Assembly (NCBI RefSeq): GCF_029871205.1
Contig: NZ_SSOJ01000163.1
Coordinates: 1 to 45,089, forward strand
Origin: Pseudomonas sp. BN417
GTDB lineage: Bacteria; Pseudomonadota; Gammaproteobacteria; Pseudomonadales; Pseudomonadaceae
Length of the DNA: 45,089 nt
Reading direction: 5' to 3'
Position numbers and translations under genes: made by a program. This document shows, one piece after another, positions 18,415-26,066 of the stretch. The notes under the pieces are model-generated. The model saw only the letters and a program-made list of their open reading frames with translations. It ran no database searches and had not been told where the DNA came from. Position 1 is the first letter of the stretch. The number at the start of each line of letters is the position of its first letter.

Positions 18415-19560
18415 CTAGTAGATCAGCCATACAAGCGATGGCCCCCGAGTGACGCTGACTTCCACCGGCCGGCCGGCGAGGGCATTGTCCAGCGGCTCGT
18501 CAGGTTTGATCTGTACACGGATATCGGTGGACAGGTCGTTGATGGTGGCGGAGTTCAGGTTGCTGCTGACGATGCTACCGCCGCGCTCCTGCTCTTCACC
18601 CGCGACCACGAAGCTGACCCGGTTTCCCGGGGCGACCGCCCTGAACTTCGCATAGGGAAACTTGGCTTCGATGCTGGCCTGGCTGCCGCGCTGGGCGAAC
18701 TGGAAGATCACGTCGCCCTTGCCGGCGTACTGTCCGTCGGCCACCAGTTGGCGGAGCAGGGTGCAATCGCATGGGCTGGTGACCGTCCCACTCATCTGCC
18801 GGCCCAACAACTCCTCGAGACGCTCGGGCTTGATCTGGCTGTCGGCCAGCTGGCCCTTGAACATATCCATCATCGAGGTCTTGAAGGTGGCGACCGGTGC
18901 CCCCTTGGTCACCACGCCGTCTTCGCCGATCAGGCTTTGCACCGTACCTTCGCGTGGCATGGTCACCTCCATGCTGGGGACAGTGACCAGTGCGGACTGG
19001 GCATGGGTGACGAAGTACAGGTCGTATAGCGCTGAGGCGATGAAGACGAAGGCCACCACGCCGATGACCAGCACGACCAGACTGAGGATCATTGCCCGAA
19101 AGCGACCGAACCGCCCCAGCCCCGAGTGGCCCTTGTTCTTGCGCGGTGCGCCGAAGTTGTCGCGCTGCAGGGTACTGAGCAACTCGCCGACGCTGACCAG
19201 TTCACCGGAAAGGTGCGCGGAAATCAGGTGGCGCAGGGTGACGATGTCGCGCGGCTTGAGGTTGTGGAACTGGCAACCGGCACGGTTGCTGGTCGGATCC
19301 ACCGAACGCACCTGGAACTCGACGCGCATGACCAGCGCCAGGTCGTCGATGGCGAATATCAGTTCGCCCTTGTGGTAGTCGCCGACCGCGACCGGGTGCT
19401 TTCCCGCCAGGTAGCTGAAGCCGCCGGCGGAAAGCTCCTGCAGGCTGTGCTCGACCAGGTGCTGGTTCTTTCCGGCGAAACGTATCCTCGCCGGCATCCG
19501 CACCCGGGCGTGCTGGCGCTGGATTTCCGATTCATGCACGACGTTGACGGCTGTGTTCAT
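18415..19560 (-). CDS. alg44: Alginate co-polymerase and c-di-GMP receptor Alg44
   Basis: Alg44 is an inner-membrane protein whose cytoplasmic PilZ domain binds c-di-GMP and switches on Alg8. The ATG at 19560 (381 aa) matches the usual MNTAVNV...HESExQRQHAR start and has an AGGAA site; an ATG at 19584 is in frame but less likely. The PilZ RxxxR motif is RQHAR (Arg15, Arg19). The second motif reads ELSAGG (Glu42, Ser44), where (D/N)xSxxG is usual. One membrane segment spans about residues 160-185 (AMILSLVVLVIGVVAFVFIA). The periplasmic part is a membrane-fusion-protein-like domain with GTVQSLIGEDGVVTKGAPVATF. The Glu replacement deserves a test of c-di-GMP binding. Confidence 0.94.
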   Translation of the reverse strand: MNTAVNVVHESEIQRQHARVRMPARIRFAGKNQHLVEHSLQELSAGGFSYLAGKHPVAVGDYHKGELIFAIDDLALVMRVEFQVRSVDPTSNRAGCQFHNLKPRDIVTLRHLISAHLSGELVSVGELLSTLQRDNFGAPRKNKGHSGLGRFGRFRAMILSLVVLVIGVVAFVFIASALYDLYFVTHAQSALVTVPSMEVTMPREGTVQSLIGEDGVVTKGAPVATFKTSMMDMFKGQLADSQIKPERLEELLGRQMSGTVTSPCDCTLLRQLVADGQYAGKGDVIFQFAQRGSQASIEAKFPYAKFRAVAPGNRVSFVVAGEEQERGGSIVSSNLNSATINDLSTDIRVQIKPDEPLDNALAGRPVEVSVTRGPSLVWLIY

Positions 19561-19593
19561 GGCGACGTTCCTACTCAATTCCATTGGCTTGGC

Positions 19594-21075
19594 TCACACC
19601 ACCAGCAACAGCGTGGCAATGAACAGACTGGCGGCTGAAAAGGTCATCGAACGTGACGACCAGACATTGAACCAGCGCTGGAAACCGCCGAGGTCGCGGT
19701 TGAGCCTGGTTTTCTGGCGCGTCCAGGACTGCTGGTCGAGGCGGAAGAAGACATGGATCTTCACCAGCGCGCCGACTATCTGGTTGTAATAAAGAAGCAG
19801 CGGGTAAGCCGGGCCGACGGGATGGCCGGTGACCGTCAGCAGCAGGGTCAGGACCAGGCGGGTGAAGCCGATCCAGAGCAGGTAGATCAGCAGGTAGGCG
19901 ATGCTGTACTTGAGGCTGGCGATGAGCGCCACGGCCAGGCCGAGCAGGCAGGTCCACATCGACACGCGCTGGTCGAACAGCACCAGGCTGGTGAACAGAC
20001 CGAGGCGCCCCGGGCCGAGCCTCATCGCCCGGGAGTTCTGCCGCAGGTTGTTGCCGTACCAGCGGAACATCAGCTTGCGGCTGGCCTTGAAGAAGCTCTT
20101 TTCCGGCGGGTGCTCGATGGTGTCGATCGCCACATCCGGTACGTAGAAGGTGTCGTAGCCCAGGCGCATCAGGCTGTACCAGCTGGACTTGTCGTCGCCG
20201 GTGAGGAAGGGGAAACGGCCCAGTCGCCAGTGGTCGAGATAGTCGCTCTCGACGTCGGCGATGAAGCCGGGGTCCGTCGCCACTTCGGCGCGGAACATCG
20301 ACAGGCGCCCGGTCATGGTCAGCACTCGCTTGCCGAGTGCCATCGAACACATGTTGAGGTGGCGCTGGGCGAAACGCAGCCTGTGCCACTCGCGCATGAT
20401 GTAGCTGCCATGCACATGGCAGAATTCGTTGGTGGTCAGCCCGCCGAGCCTGGGGAACAGGCGAAAATAAGGAACGGTCCTGCCAATGATTCCCGGCTTG
20501 AGGATGCTGTCGCCATCGACGACCACTACGACCGCGTCAGGCGTCGGCAGATGCCGGGAAATGGCGCGAAAGCCATTGGCCAGGCCGTCGCGCTTGCCGG
20601 TGCCGGCGATGCGCACGAAGTGCAGTTTGACCCGTGCCGGCGGGTCGTACCTCGCCCACAGGCGCTTCACCAGCAACTCGTCGGACAGCTCGACTATGGA
20701 ACAGACAATGCTGGTGGGGTGGCCGCAGGCGATGGCTTCCTCGATCACCGAGCGGTAGACCATGGCGGTGGTCAGCGCGTCGATGCGGAAGCTGGTGACC
20801 AGCAGGCAAACGTGGGGGAGGGCGGTCGCCTCGACGAGCTGACGCGCCTTGCGCCGGTAGTGCGGGAAGACGACGTAGAGGAACAGCAGGCCGCGGAGGA
20901 AATGGGTGAGGCCCATGGAATAGCGCCAGATGCCGACCGCGCCGAGCAGCAGGAGGAAGTCCCTGGACGTGGGATCGAAAAGCGTCTGCGGTACGGCCAG
21001 GGCAAGGACCATCAGCAGGCTGAGGTAGAACAACCACCCGGCGATATCGATGAAACCCTGCGTGAGCCTCTCCAT
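19594..21075 (-). CDS. alg8: Alginate polymerase Alg8 (glycosyltransferase family 2)
   Basis: Alg8 is the inner-membrane synthase that polymerises GDP-mannuronate and passes the chain to the periplasm. The ATG at 21075 gives 493 aa, beginning [23 protein letters not shown], close to the 494 aa of P. aeruginosa; the open frame extends 22 codons further without homologous sequence. Membrane segments flank a central GT2 domain with [14 protein letters not shown] (nucleotide and metal-binding Asp pair), [27 protein letters not shown] (acceptor-site Asp pair) and [10 protein letters not shown] (the RW motif). The ribosome-binding site upstream is weak. It is second in the operon, between algD and alg44, and depends on Alg44 for c-di-GMP activation. 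Confidence 0.95.
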   Translation of the reverse strand: MERLTQGFIDIAGWLFYLSLLMVLALAVPQTLFDPTSRDFLLLLGAVGIWRYSMGLTHFLRGLLFLYVVFPHYRRKARQLVEATALPHVCLLVTSFRIDALTTAMVYRSVIEEAIACGHPTSIVCSIVELSDELLVKRLWARYDPPARVKLHFVRIAGTGKRDGLANGFRAISRHLPTPDAVVVVVDGDSILKPGIIGRTVPYFRLFPRLGGLTTNEFCHVHGSYIMREWHRLRFAQRHLNMCSMALGKRVLTMTGRLSMFRAEVATDPGFIADVESDYLDHWRLGRFPFLTGDDKSSWYSLMRLGYDTFYVPDVAIDTIEHPPEKSFFKASRKLMFRWYGNNLRQNSRAMRLGPGRLGLFTSLVLFDQRVSMWTCLLGLAVALIASLKYSIAYLLIYLLWIGFTRLVLTLLLTVTGHPVGPAYPLLLYYNQIVGALVKIHVFFRLDQQSWTRQKTRLNRDLGGFQRWFNVWSSRSMTFSAASLFIATLLLVV

Positions 21076-21155
21076 CGTCTGCGTCCGTGATCTGTTTCGG
21101 ATAGGGCGATGGCTTCGTCTATTCGGCCAAGCCATCGCCACCCGGTTTCAGTTGT

Positions 21156-22466
21156 TCACCAACAGATGCCTTCGCGGCTGTCGTCGCTGCCATGGGCCAT
21201 GAAGCCAACCAGGTCTACGACATGCTTGCCTTCCGGCACTTGCTGGACGAGAGCCCGGAAGCACTCATCGGCATTGCCGAGGACGATGACCTCCGCATTC
21301 GCGATCACGCTGTCGAAATCGCTGTTGAGCAATGACGACACATGGGGGATCTTCGATTCGATGTAGTCCTTGTTGGCACCGTGGACCCGGGCGTACTCGA
21401 CGTTGCGGTCATAGATGCTGAGCTCATAGCCCTTGCCGATCAGCATCTCGGCCAGCTGTACCAGCGGGCTTTCGCGCAGGTCGTCGGTACCGGCCTTGAA
21501 CGACAGGCCGAGCAGGGCGACCTTGCGCTTGTCGTAACCGGCGATGATGTCGAGGGCGTGCAGAACCTGCGCCTCGTTGCTGTGCATCAGGGCCCCGATC
21601 AGCGGCGTTGCCACATCCAGCTGGCCGGCGCGGTAGGAGAGGGCGCGCACATCCTTGGGCAGGCAGGAGCCGCCGAAGGCGAAACCAGGGCGCATGTAGT
21701 ACCTGGACAAGTTGAGCTTGTGGTCCTGGCAGACCACATCCATCACCTCGCGGCCATCGACGCCAACGGCCTTGGCAATGTTGCCGATCTCATTGGCGAA
21801 GGTGACCTTGGTCGCATGCCAGACGTTGCAGCTGTACTTGATCATCTCCGCCACTTCGATGCTTTTGCGCACCACAGGGGCATCGAGCTCTTCGTAGAGC
21901 GACTGCAGCAAGTCGCCGGAATGCCGGTCCAGTTCGCCGATCACCGTCATCGGCGGAAAGTTGTAATCCTGGATCGCGGTGCTTTCGCGGAGGAACTCGG
22001 GATTGACCGCGACGCCGAAGTCCACGCCCGCCTGCTTGCCGGAGCAGTCTTCGAGAATCGGGATCACCACGTTTTTCACCGTGCCCGGCAACACCGTGCT
22101 GCGCACGACGACCGTGTGCCGCTCTGACTTGTCGCGCAGGGCGAAACCAATTTCACGGCAGACGCCTTCGATGAAATTGAGGGCCAGGTCGCCGTTCTTC
22201 TTGCTCGGCGTTCCGACGCAGAGCAGCGACACATCCGTGGCGGCGATGGCCTCCGATACATCGGTAGTACCCCGCAGGAGACCGGCCTGAATGCCCTGCT
22301 GCAGCAGCTCCTGCAATCCCGGTTCGACGATTGGGGATTTCCCCTGGTTGATCAACGCTACCTTGGTGGACGAAATGTCCACGCCCACAACTTCATGACC
22401 CCGCGCGGAAAGACAGCCGGCGCAGACCGCACCGACATAGCCGAGCCCAAAAATGCTTAGACGCAT
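21156..22466 (-). CDS. algD: GDP-mannose 6-dehydrogenase AlgD
   Basis: AlgD oxidises GDP-mannose twice with NAD+ to GDP-mannuronate, the committed step of alginate synthesis. The 436-aa protein begins with the dinucleotide fold MRLSIFGLGYVGAVCAGCLSARGHEVVGVD. It has the central dimer helix VVRKSIEVAEMIKYSCNVWHATKVTFANEIGN and the catalytic Cys268 in GFAFGGSCLPKDVRAL, the same number as in P. aeruginosa. The ATG at 22466 has an AAGGAG site 8 bases upstream. It heads the operon, and a long leader separates it from the AlgU-like promoter at 22793-22820. No defect is seen. Confidence 0.97.
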   Translation of the reverse strand: MRLSIFGLGYVGAVCAGCLSARGHEVVGVDISSTKVALINQGKSPIVEPGLQELLQQGIQAGLLRGTTDVSEAIAATDVSLLCVGTPSKKNGDLALNFIEGVCREIGFALRDKSERHTVVVRSTVLPGTVKNVVIPILEDCSGKQAGVDFGVAVNPEFLRESTAIQDYNFPPMTVIGELDRHSGDLLQSLYEELDAPVVRKSIEVAEMIKYSCNVWHATKVTFANEIGNIAKAVGVDGREVMDVVCQDHKLNLSRYYMRPGFAFGGSCLPKDVRALSYRAGQLDVATPLIGALMHSNEAQVLHALDIIAGYDKRKVALLGLSFKAGTDDLRESPLVQLAEMLIGKGYELSIYDRNVEYARVHGANKDYIESKIPHVSSLLNSDFDSVIANAEVIVLGNADECFRALVQQVPEGKHVVDLVGFMAHGSDDSREGICW

Positions 22467-22574
22467 TTTTATTCTCCTTAGTCGTCAATTTCATTAGGTT
22501 CATTACGTACGCCAATAAAATGCATAACCGATAAGTGAATCGACTCAATGCTTGTGCTCGGCAAAATAACCGGG

Positions 22575-22612
22575 AAGCCGAATGCGCCCTGACAAAAGGC
22601 GGCATCCGGCTT
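22575..22612 (-). promoter_or_regulatory. Large imperfect hairpin in the algD leader
   Basis: AAGCCGAATGCGCC (22575-22588) can pair imperfectly with GGCGGCATCCGGCTT (22598-22612) around a short loop, giving a stem of about 13 pairs in the untranslated leader between the promoter and algD. The minus-strand leader also has a CTTCC-A-GGAAG stem-loop followed by AAGGAT near 22640, a GGA motif of the kind that CsrA/RsmA proteins bind. Either could act after transcription; neither is proven. Confidence 0.35.
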
Positions 22613-22792
22613 AAAAGTCGGTATCTGATCCTTCCTGGAAGTTTTTTCTTGCGACAAGGCGAGGCTATCCAAAATGCCTCGTACTGACCTGTCTCGAACT
22701 GCGGTTCATGTAATGTCTTGCTTGCCGTTTTCGAGCGCTTGGATCGAACCTGGCAAAGAACCCTGCAATCGATGAACAGCCGGTGATGAAAC

Positions 22793-22820
22793 TCTGACCA
22801 GCATCCACGAAAGAAAGTTA
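22793..22820 (-). promoter_or_regulatory. AlgU (sigma-22)-type promoter of the alginate operon
   Basis: Read on the minus strand, TAACTT (22820-22815) and TCAGA (22797-22793) are separated by 17 bases, matching the GAACTT-N16/17-TCTGA consensus recognised by AlgU/RpoE-type sigma factors, including the one that drives algD in P. aeruginosa. Transcription would begin near 22786, leaving a leader of roughly 320 bases before algD. A perfect inverted repeat AATCGC-TATG-GCGATT at 22848-22863 lies 28 bases upstream of the -35 and could bind an activator. No clean AlgR site (CCGTTCGTC) was found by eye. Confidence 0.6.
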
Positions 22821-22979
22821 GCTCCATGTTTCGCCATTTCTAGAATGAATCGCTATGGCGATTAGTGCCAAGTAGCCTCAGAAGGTCGGGACTGGTACTT
22901 CAGGAAAAAAGAACTGCCGGAACGACAGCCAGACCTGCGGGCGCCGCCAGCAATAGCGTCGAAAGGATCGAGTCGCCTA

Positions 22980-23000
22980 TTGCTGCACTACATGCAGCAA
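22980..23000. promoter_or_regulatory. Perfect 8-bp inverted repeat in the algD-qor intergenic region
   Basis: TTGCTGCA at 22980-22987 and TGCAGCAA at 22993-23000 form a perfect dyad with a 5-base spacer. It lies about 20 bases upstream of the putative promoter for the plus-strand quinone reductase and about 160 bases upstream of the alginate promoter. It looks like an operator for a dimeric regulator; which gene it serves is not known. Confidence 0.4.
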
Positions 23001-23011
23001 ACAAATGCAAG

Positions 23012-23049
23012 TGAACCAAATTGTTCAATGCGGGCAAGGCTCACATAAT
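23012..23049 (+). promoter_or_regulatory. Sigma-70-type promoter and overlapping dyad for the qor-lysR unit
   Basis: TTGTTC (23021-23026) and CATAAT (23044-23049) are separated by exactly 17 bases and lie 48 bases before the quinone reductase start. The dyad TGAAC-N6-GTTCA (23012-23027) overlaps the -35, a usual operator position. The LysR gene that follows is a natural candidate regulator. Confidence 0.5.
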
Positions 23050-23096
23050 CCATCCCATCCTCGTCACGGGGCCATGTTCAGCACGTGGAGACAGAG

Positions 23097-24071
23097 ATGG
23101 TTCAAGTAATTCGGTTAGACCGGCTCGGCGGACCCGAGGTATTGCGGATCGAGAACCTGGGCGAGCGCGAACCCGGGCCTGGCGAGGCTTGGCTCGAGCA
23201 GGTAGCCGCCGGTGTCAATTACCTGGATGTGACGCAACGGAATGGCGCAGTGCCCATCGCTCTTCCTTCCGGTCTGGGGCTGGAAGGTGCAGGCCGAGTC
23301 ACGGCAGTCGGACCGGGTGTCACCAGTGTCCGCGTGGGTGATCGCGCGGCGTATGCGACCGGCCCGATCGGCGCCTATGCCAGCGCACGGCTGTACCCCG
23401 CCGAGCGACTGGTCAGAATTCCGGACGAGATGTCGTTCGATGATGCCGCCGCCGTGATGTTCAAGGGAATCACGGCCCAGTATCTGCTCAAGACCACCTA
23501 TCCCGTCGGCCCAGGCACGACCATGGTGCTTTACGGCGTAGCGGGTGGGCTCGGCGAAATCATGGCGCAATGGGCCAAGCATCTTGGTGCGTTCGTTATT
23601 GGCGTGGTGTCGAAGGAAGCCAGCGTGGAGAAGGCGAAGGGCCTCGGTTGCGATGCCGTCCTGGTGTTCAATCCGCTCACTCTTGCGGCAGACATCGCAC
23701 GCATCACCGATGGCCGAAAGGCGGATGTCGTGTATGACCCCATCGGTCGCATTTCCTTCGAGGCGTCCCTGGATAGCTTGCGACCGCGCGGCACCATGGT
23801 GTCGTTCGGCGCCTCTTCCGGCACACCAGCGCCTGTGGAACTGGCGACACTCAATAGGAAGGGGTCATTGTTTCTGACTCGGCCATCGTTGGCCGCGCAT
23901 ACCGCTACCGCTTTCGAGTACCAGGAGCGTGCGCGGGACCTCCTCGAGGCAATCGCTTCAGGTGTCGTCACGCCGCGCATCTGGGGCAAATATCCGCTTG
24001 CAGACGCCGCACAAGCCCACGCCGCACTGGAGTCAGGGCAATCATCCGGCGCGATTATCCTGAAGCCATGA
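23097..24071 (+). CDS. NADPH:quinone oxidoreductase (zinc-independent MDR family)
   Basis: This is a 324-aa medium-chain dehydrogenase/reductase of the quinone reductase type, predicted to reduce quinones or other electrophiles with NADPH in the cytoplasm. I use ATG 23097, with GGAG 6 bases upstream; a GTG at 23085 is in frame. The N-terminal GroES-like domain contains GVNYLDVTQRNG and GLEGAGRVTAVGPGVTSVRVGDRAAYA. The Rossmann domain has VLYGVAGGLGEIMAQWAKHLGAFVIGVVS, with the glycine motif slightly altered (GGLGE where GGVGx is usual). The structural-zinc cysteines of alcohol dehydrogenases are absent. It overlaps the following LysR gene by four bases, so the two are co-expressed. Confidence 0.9.
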   Translation: MVQVIRLDRLGGPEVLRIENLGEREPGPGEAWLEQVAAGVNYLDVTQRNGAVPIALPSGLGLEGAGRVTAVGPGVTSVRVGDRAAYATGPIGAYASARLYPAERLVRIPDEMSFDDAAAVMFKGITAQYLLKTTYPVGPGTTMVLYGVAGGLGEIMAQWAKHLGAFVIGVVSKEASVEKAKGLGCDAVLVFNPLTLAADIARITDGRKADVVYDPIGRISFEASLDSLRPRGTMVSFGASSGTPAPVELATLNRKGSLFLTRPSLAAHTATAFEYQERARDLLEAIASGVVTPRIWGKYPLADAAQAHAALESGQSSGAIILKP

Positions 24072-25003
24072 CACAGGATTTGCTCGACTCCGGACAGAGT
24101 GACGAAATCGCTGCCTTGCTCGCCGTGGCATCGGAAGGTTCGTTTGTAGCCGCCGGCCGTTTGTTACAGCGGCATCCCACGGTGGTATCCAAGCGCGTGG
24201 CTGCCCTGGAGAAGCGGCTGGGGGTTCGCCTGATCGAAAGGTCGACTCGCCAGGTCCGGATGACCAGTGCTGGTGCGCAACTGGAGCAGCGCCTGCGAGC
24301 GGCCATAGGGGCGATCAAGGAAGCGGAGCAGGAGGCATCGTCCGGCGCAGCAGAAGTGCGCGGAATGCTGCGCCTGGCGTTGCCCGCCTCAATGGGCCGC
24401 TTGTGGTTGGCGCCCATGCTGCCGGAGTTCCTCAAGGCCCACCCCCAGGTGTCGCTCGTGGCGGATTACAGCGAGCGCTTCGTGGACATCATCGCCGAAG
24501 GCTACGACCTGGCCATCCGGATCGGGGAGCTGAGCGACAGCCGCCTGGTTGCCCGGAAGCTGGGCGATCATCGCCGCATCCTGTGCGCATCGCCCGGGTA
24601 CCTGGAGGAGCATGGGGTGCCGGGCTCGCCGGGGGATCTCGACTCCCACGACTGCCTGGGGTTTACCGGCTTCGCGTCCTTCCCGGAATGGCGCCTGTCC
24701 AACGGTGATAGGCAGGAAACGGTGGTGACCCGAGGATCGATCATCTCCAACGACAGTGAATCGCTGCTTGCCGCGGCGCGGGCCGGTACGGGAATCATTG
24801 GGGCGGGTGAATGGCTGATGAGCCGCGATCTGGCGGCTGGCCGACTTGTTCATGTGCTGCCGGACTGGCAGCTCGATTCTCAGGGGGCGATCTATCTGGT
24901 ACGTCCCTCGGCGAGGTTTTCACCTGCCACCACCCTCGCATTCATGGAATGGATCGAGTCGAAATTCGTCAATGGCGCTCCCTGGACGATCGGGGCGCCC
25001 TGA
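24068..25003 (+). CDS. LysR-family transcriptional regulator
   Basis: This is a 311-aa LysR-type regulator. Residues about 8-66 form the winged helix-turn-helix (EIAALLAVASEGSFVAAGRLLQRHPTVVSKRVAALEKRLGVRLIERSTRQVRMTSAGAQ). The C-terminal effector domain begins with RGMLRLALPASMGRLWLAPMLPEFLKAHPQVSLVADYSERFVDIIAEGYDLAIRIGELSDSRLVARKL. That is the CrgA/DmlR-type subgroup, often controlling adjacent redox genes. ATG at 24068 overlaps the quinone reductase stop (ATGA). The operon arrangement, rather than the usual divergent one, suggests autoregulation from the promoter at 23.02 kb. The effector is unknown. Confidence 0.92.
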   Translation: MTQDLLDSGQSDEIAALLAVASEGSFVAAGRLLQRHPTVVSKRVAALEKRLGVRLIERSTRQVRMTSAGAQLEQRLRAAIGAIKEAEQEASSGAAEVRGMLRLALPASMGRLWLAPMLPEFLKAHPQVSLVADYSERFVDIIAEGYDLAIRIGELSDSRLVARKLGDHRRILCASPGYLEEHGVPGSPGDLDSHDCLGFTGFASFPEWRLSNGDRQETVVTRGSIISNDSESLLAAARAGTGIIGAGEWLMSRDLAAGRLVHVLPDWQLDSQGAIYLVRPSARFSPATTLAFMEWIESKFVNGAPWTIGAP

Positions 25004-25043
25004 CAGTCCCTTCACCCGTCCCTGAATGCTTTACGGAGGTCAC

Positions 25044-26027
25044 TTGAACAAGGCTGTGGCTCTGTCGGTCGCGTCGTCGTGCATGTTTGCGAGCCTGTAT
25101 TACTTCGCCACCTTGCTGGCTCCCCTCACTGGAGTGGAGATATTTGGCTGGCGCATGCTGCTGACACTGCCCTGTGTCACGCTCTTCATGCTGATCGGCG
25201 GGGAATGGAAGCGCGTGCTCGAGATAGCCGAGCGCCTGAGAAAAAGGCCGAGTCTGATCCTGGCGCTCTGCATGAGCAGCGCGCTGCTGGGGATTCAGCT
25301 GTGGCTGTTCCTCTGGGCTCCCCTCAATGGCCGTGGGCTCCAGGTGTCCCTGGGGTATTTCCTGCTGCCCCTTGCGATGCTGCTGGTCGGCCGGCTGTTC
25401 TATCGGGAGCGCCTCACGCCGCTGCAGAAAATGGCAGCTCTCTCGGCCACCCTCGGCGTAGCGCATGAGCTTTACCAGGTAGGTGGGTTCTCCTGGGAAA
25501 CGCTGCTGGTCGCCATTGGCCTGCCGATCTATTTCATCCTGCGCCGAAAGCTGGGAACCGATCACCTGGGCGGCCTCTGGTTCGACATGCTGCTGACCCT
25601 GCCTTTCGCTACCTGGATCATCATGGGGCAGGGCGCTGGCGTCGAACATTTCGCGCAGAGTCCGCGCCTATTCATCCTGATCGTGATTCTGGCCGTGATC
25701 AGTGCTACAGCCTTCATGACCTATATCGTTGCCAGCCGCATACTGCCCTTCGGGCTCTTTGGATTGCTGGGCTACGTTGAGCCTGTACTGATGGTGGGCG
25801 TGGCTCTGGTCATTGGCGAGCAAATCCAGACTGAGGAATGGCTGACCTACATTCCTATCTGGATCGCCGTTGGCCTGCTCGTGCTGGAGGGTGTGCGTCA
25901 CCTTGGTCTCGAAGCAAGGAGAACCCCGTCGGCCACCAGGCCTGCCGATCAATGGGAATCGGTCTACCGAGACCAGGGCATGTCCCGGCAATTGCATGAA
26001 GGGCAGCCTTGTAGCTGCCAAAGGTAG
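25044..26027 (+). CDS. rarD: RarD-type EamA permease
   Basis: This is a 327-aa inner-membrane protein of the RarD branch of the drug/metabolite transporter superfamily, with about ten hydrophobic segments. I chose TTG 25044, which gives MNKAVALSVASSCMFASLYYFATLLAPLTGVEIFGWRMLLTLPCVTLF, the conserved RarD start. An ATG at 25026 lies upstream of the GGAGGT ribosome site, though the site is close to the TTG. Other family marks are LLGIQLWLFLWAPLNGRGLQVSLGYFLLPLAMLLVGRL and LFGLLGYVEPVLMVGVALVIGE. The substrate of RarD proteins is not settled. The C-terminal 30 residues after the last membrane segment are polar and variable. It lies 40 bases after the LysR gene. Confidence 0.87.
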   Translation: MNKAVALSVASSCMFASLYYFATLLAPLTGVEIFGWRMLLTLPCVTLFMLIGGEWKRVLEIAERLRKRPSLILALCMSSALLGIQLWLFLWAPLNGRGLQVSLGYFLLPLAMLLVGRLFYRERLTPLQKMAALSATLGVAHELYQVGGFSWETLLVAIGLPIYFILRRKLGTDHLGGLWFDMLLTLPFATWIIMGQGAGVEHFAQSPRLFILIVILAVISATAFMTYIVASRILPFGLFGLLGYVEPVLMVGVALVIGEQIQTEEWLTYIPIWIAVGLLVLEGVRHLGLEARRTPSATRPADQWESVYRDQGMSRQLHEGQPCSCQR

Positions 26028-26066
26028 CCCGTCCACAGTTTACGGAGCTTTTGTCAGGAGTCTTTT

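Noticed and set aside
19753..21090. Plus-strand frame opposite alg8
   Set aside because: No recognisable protein pattern; alg8 with its GT2 motifs occupies the other strand.
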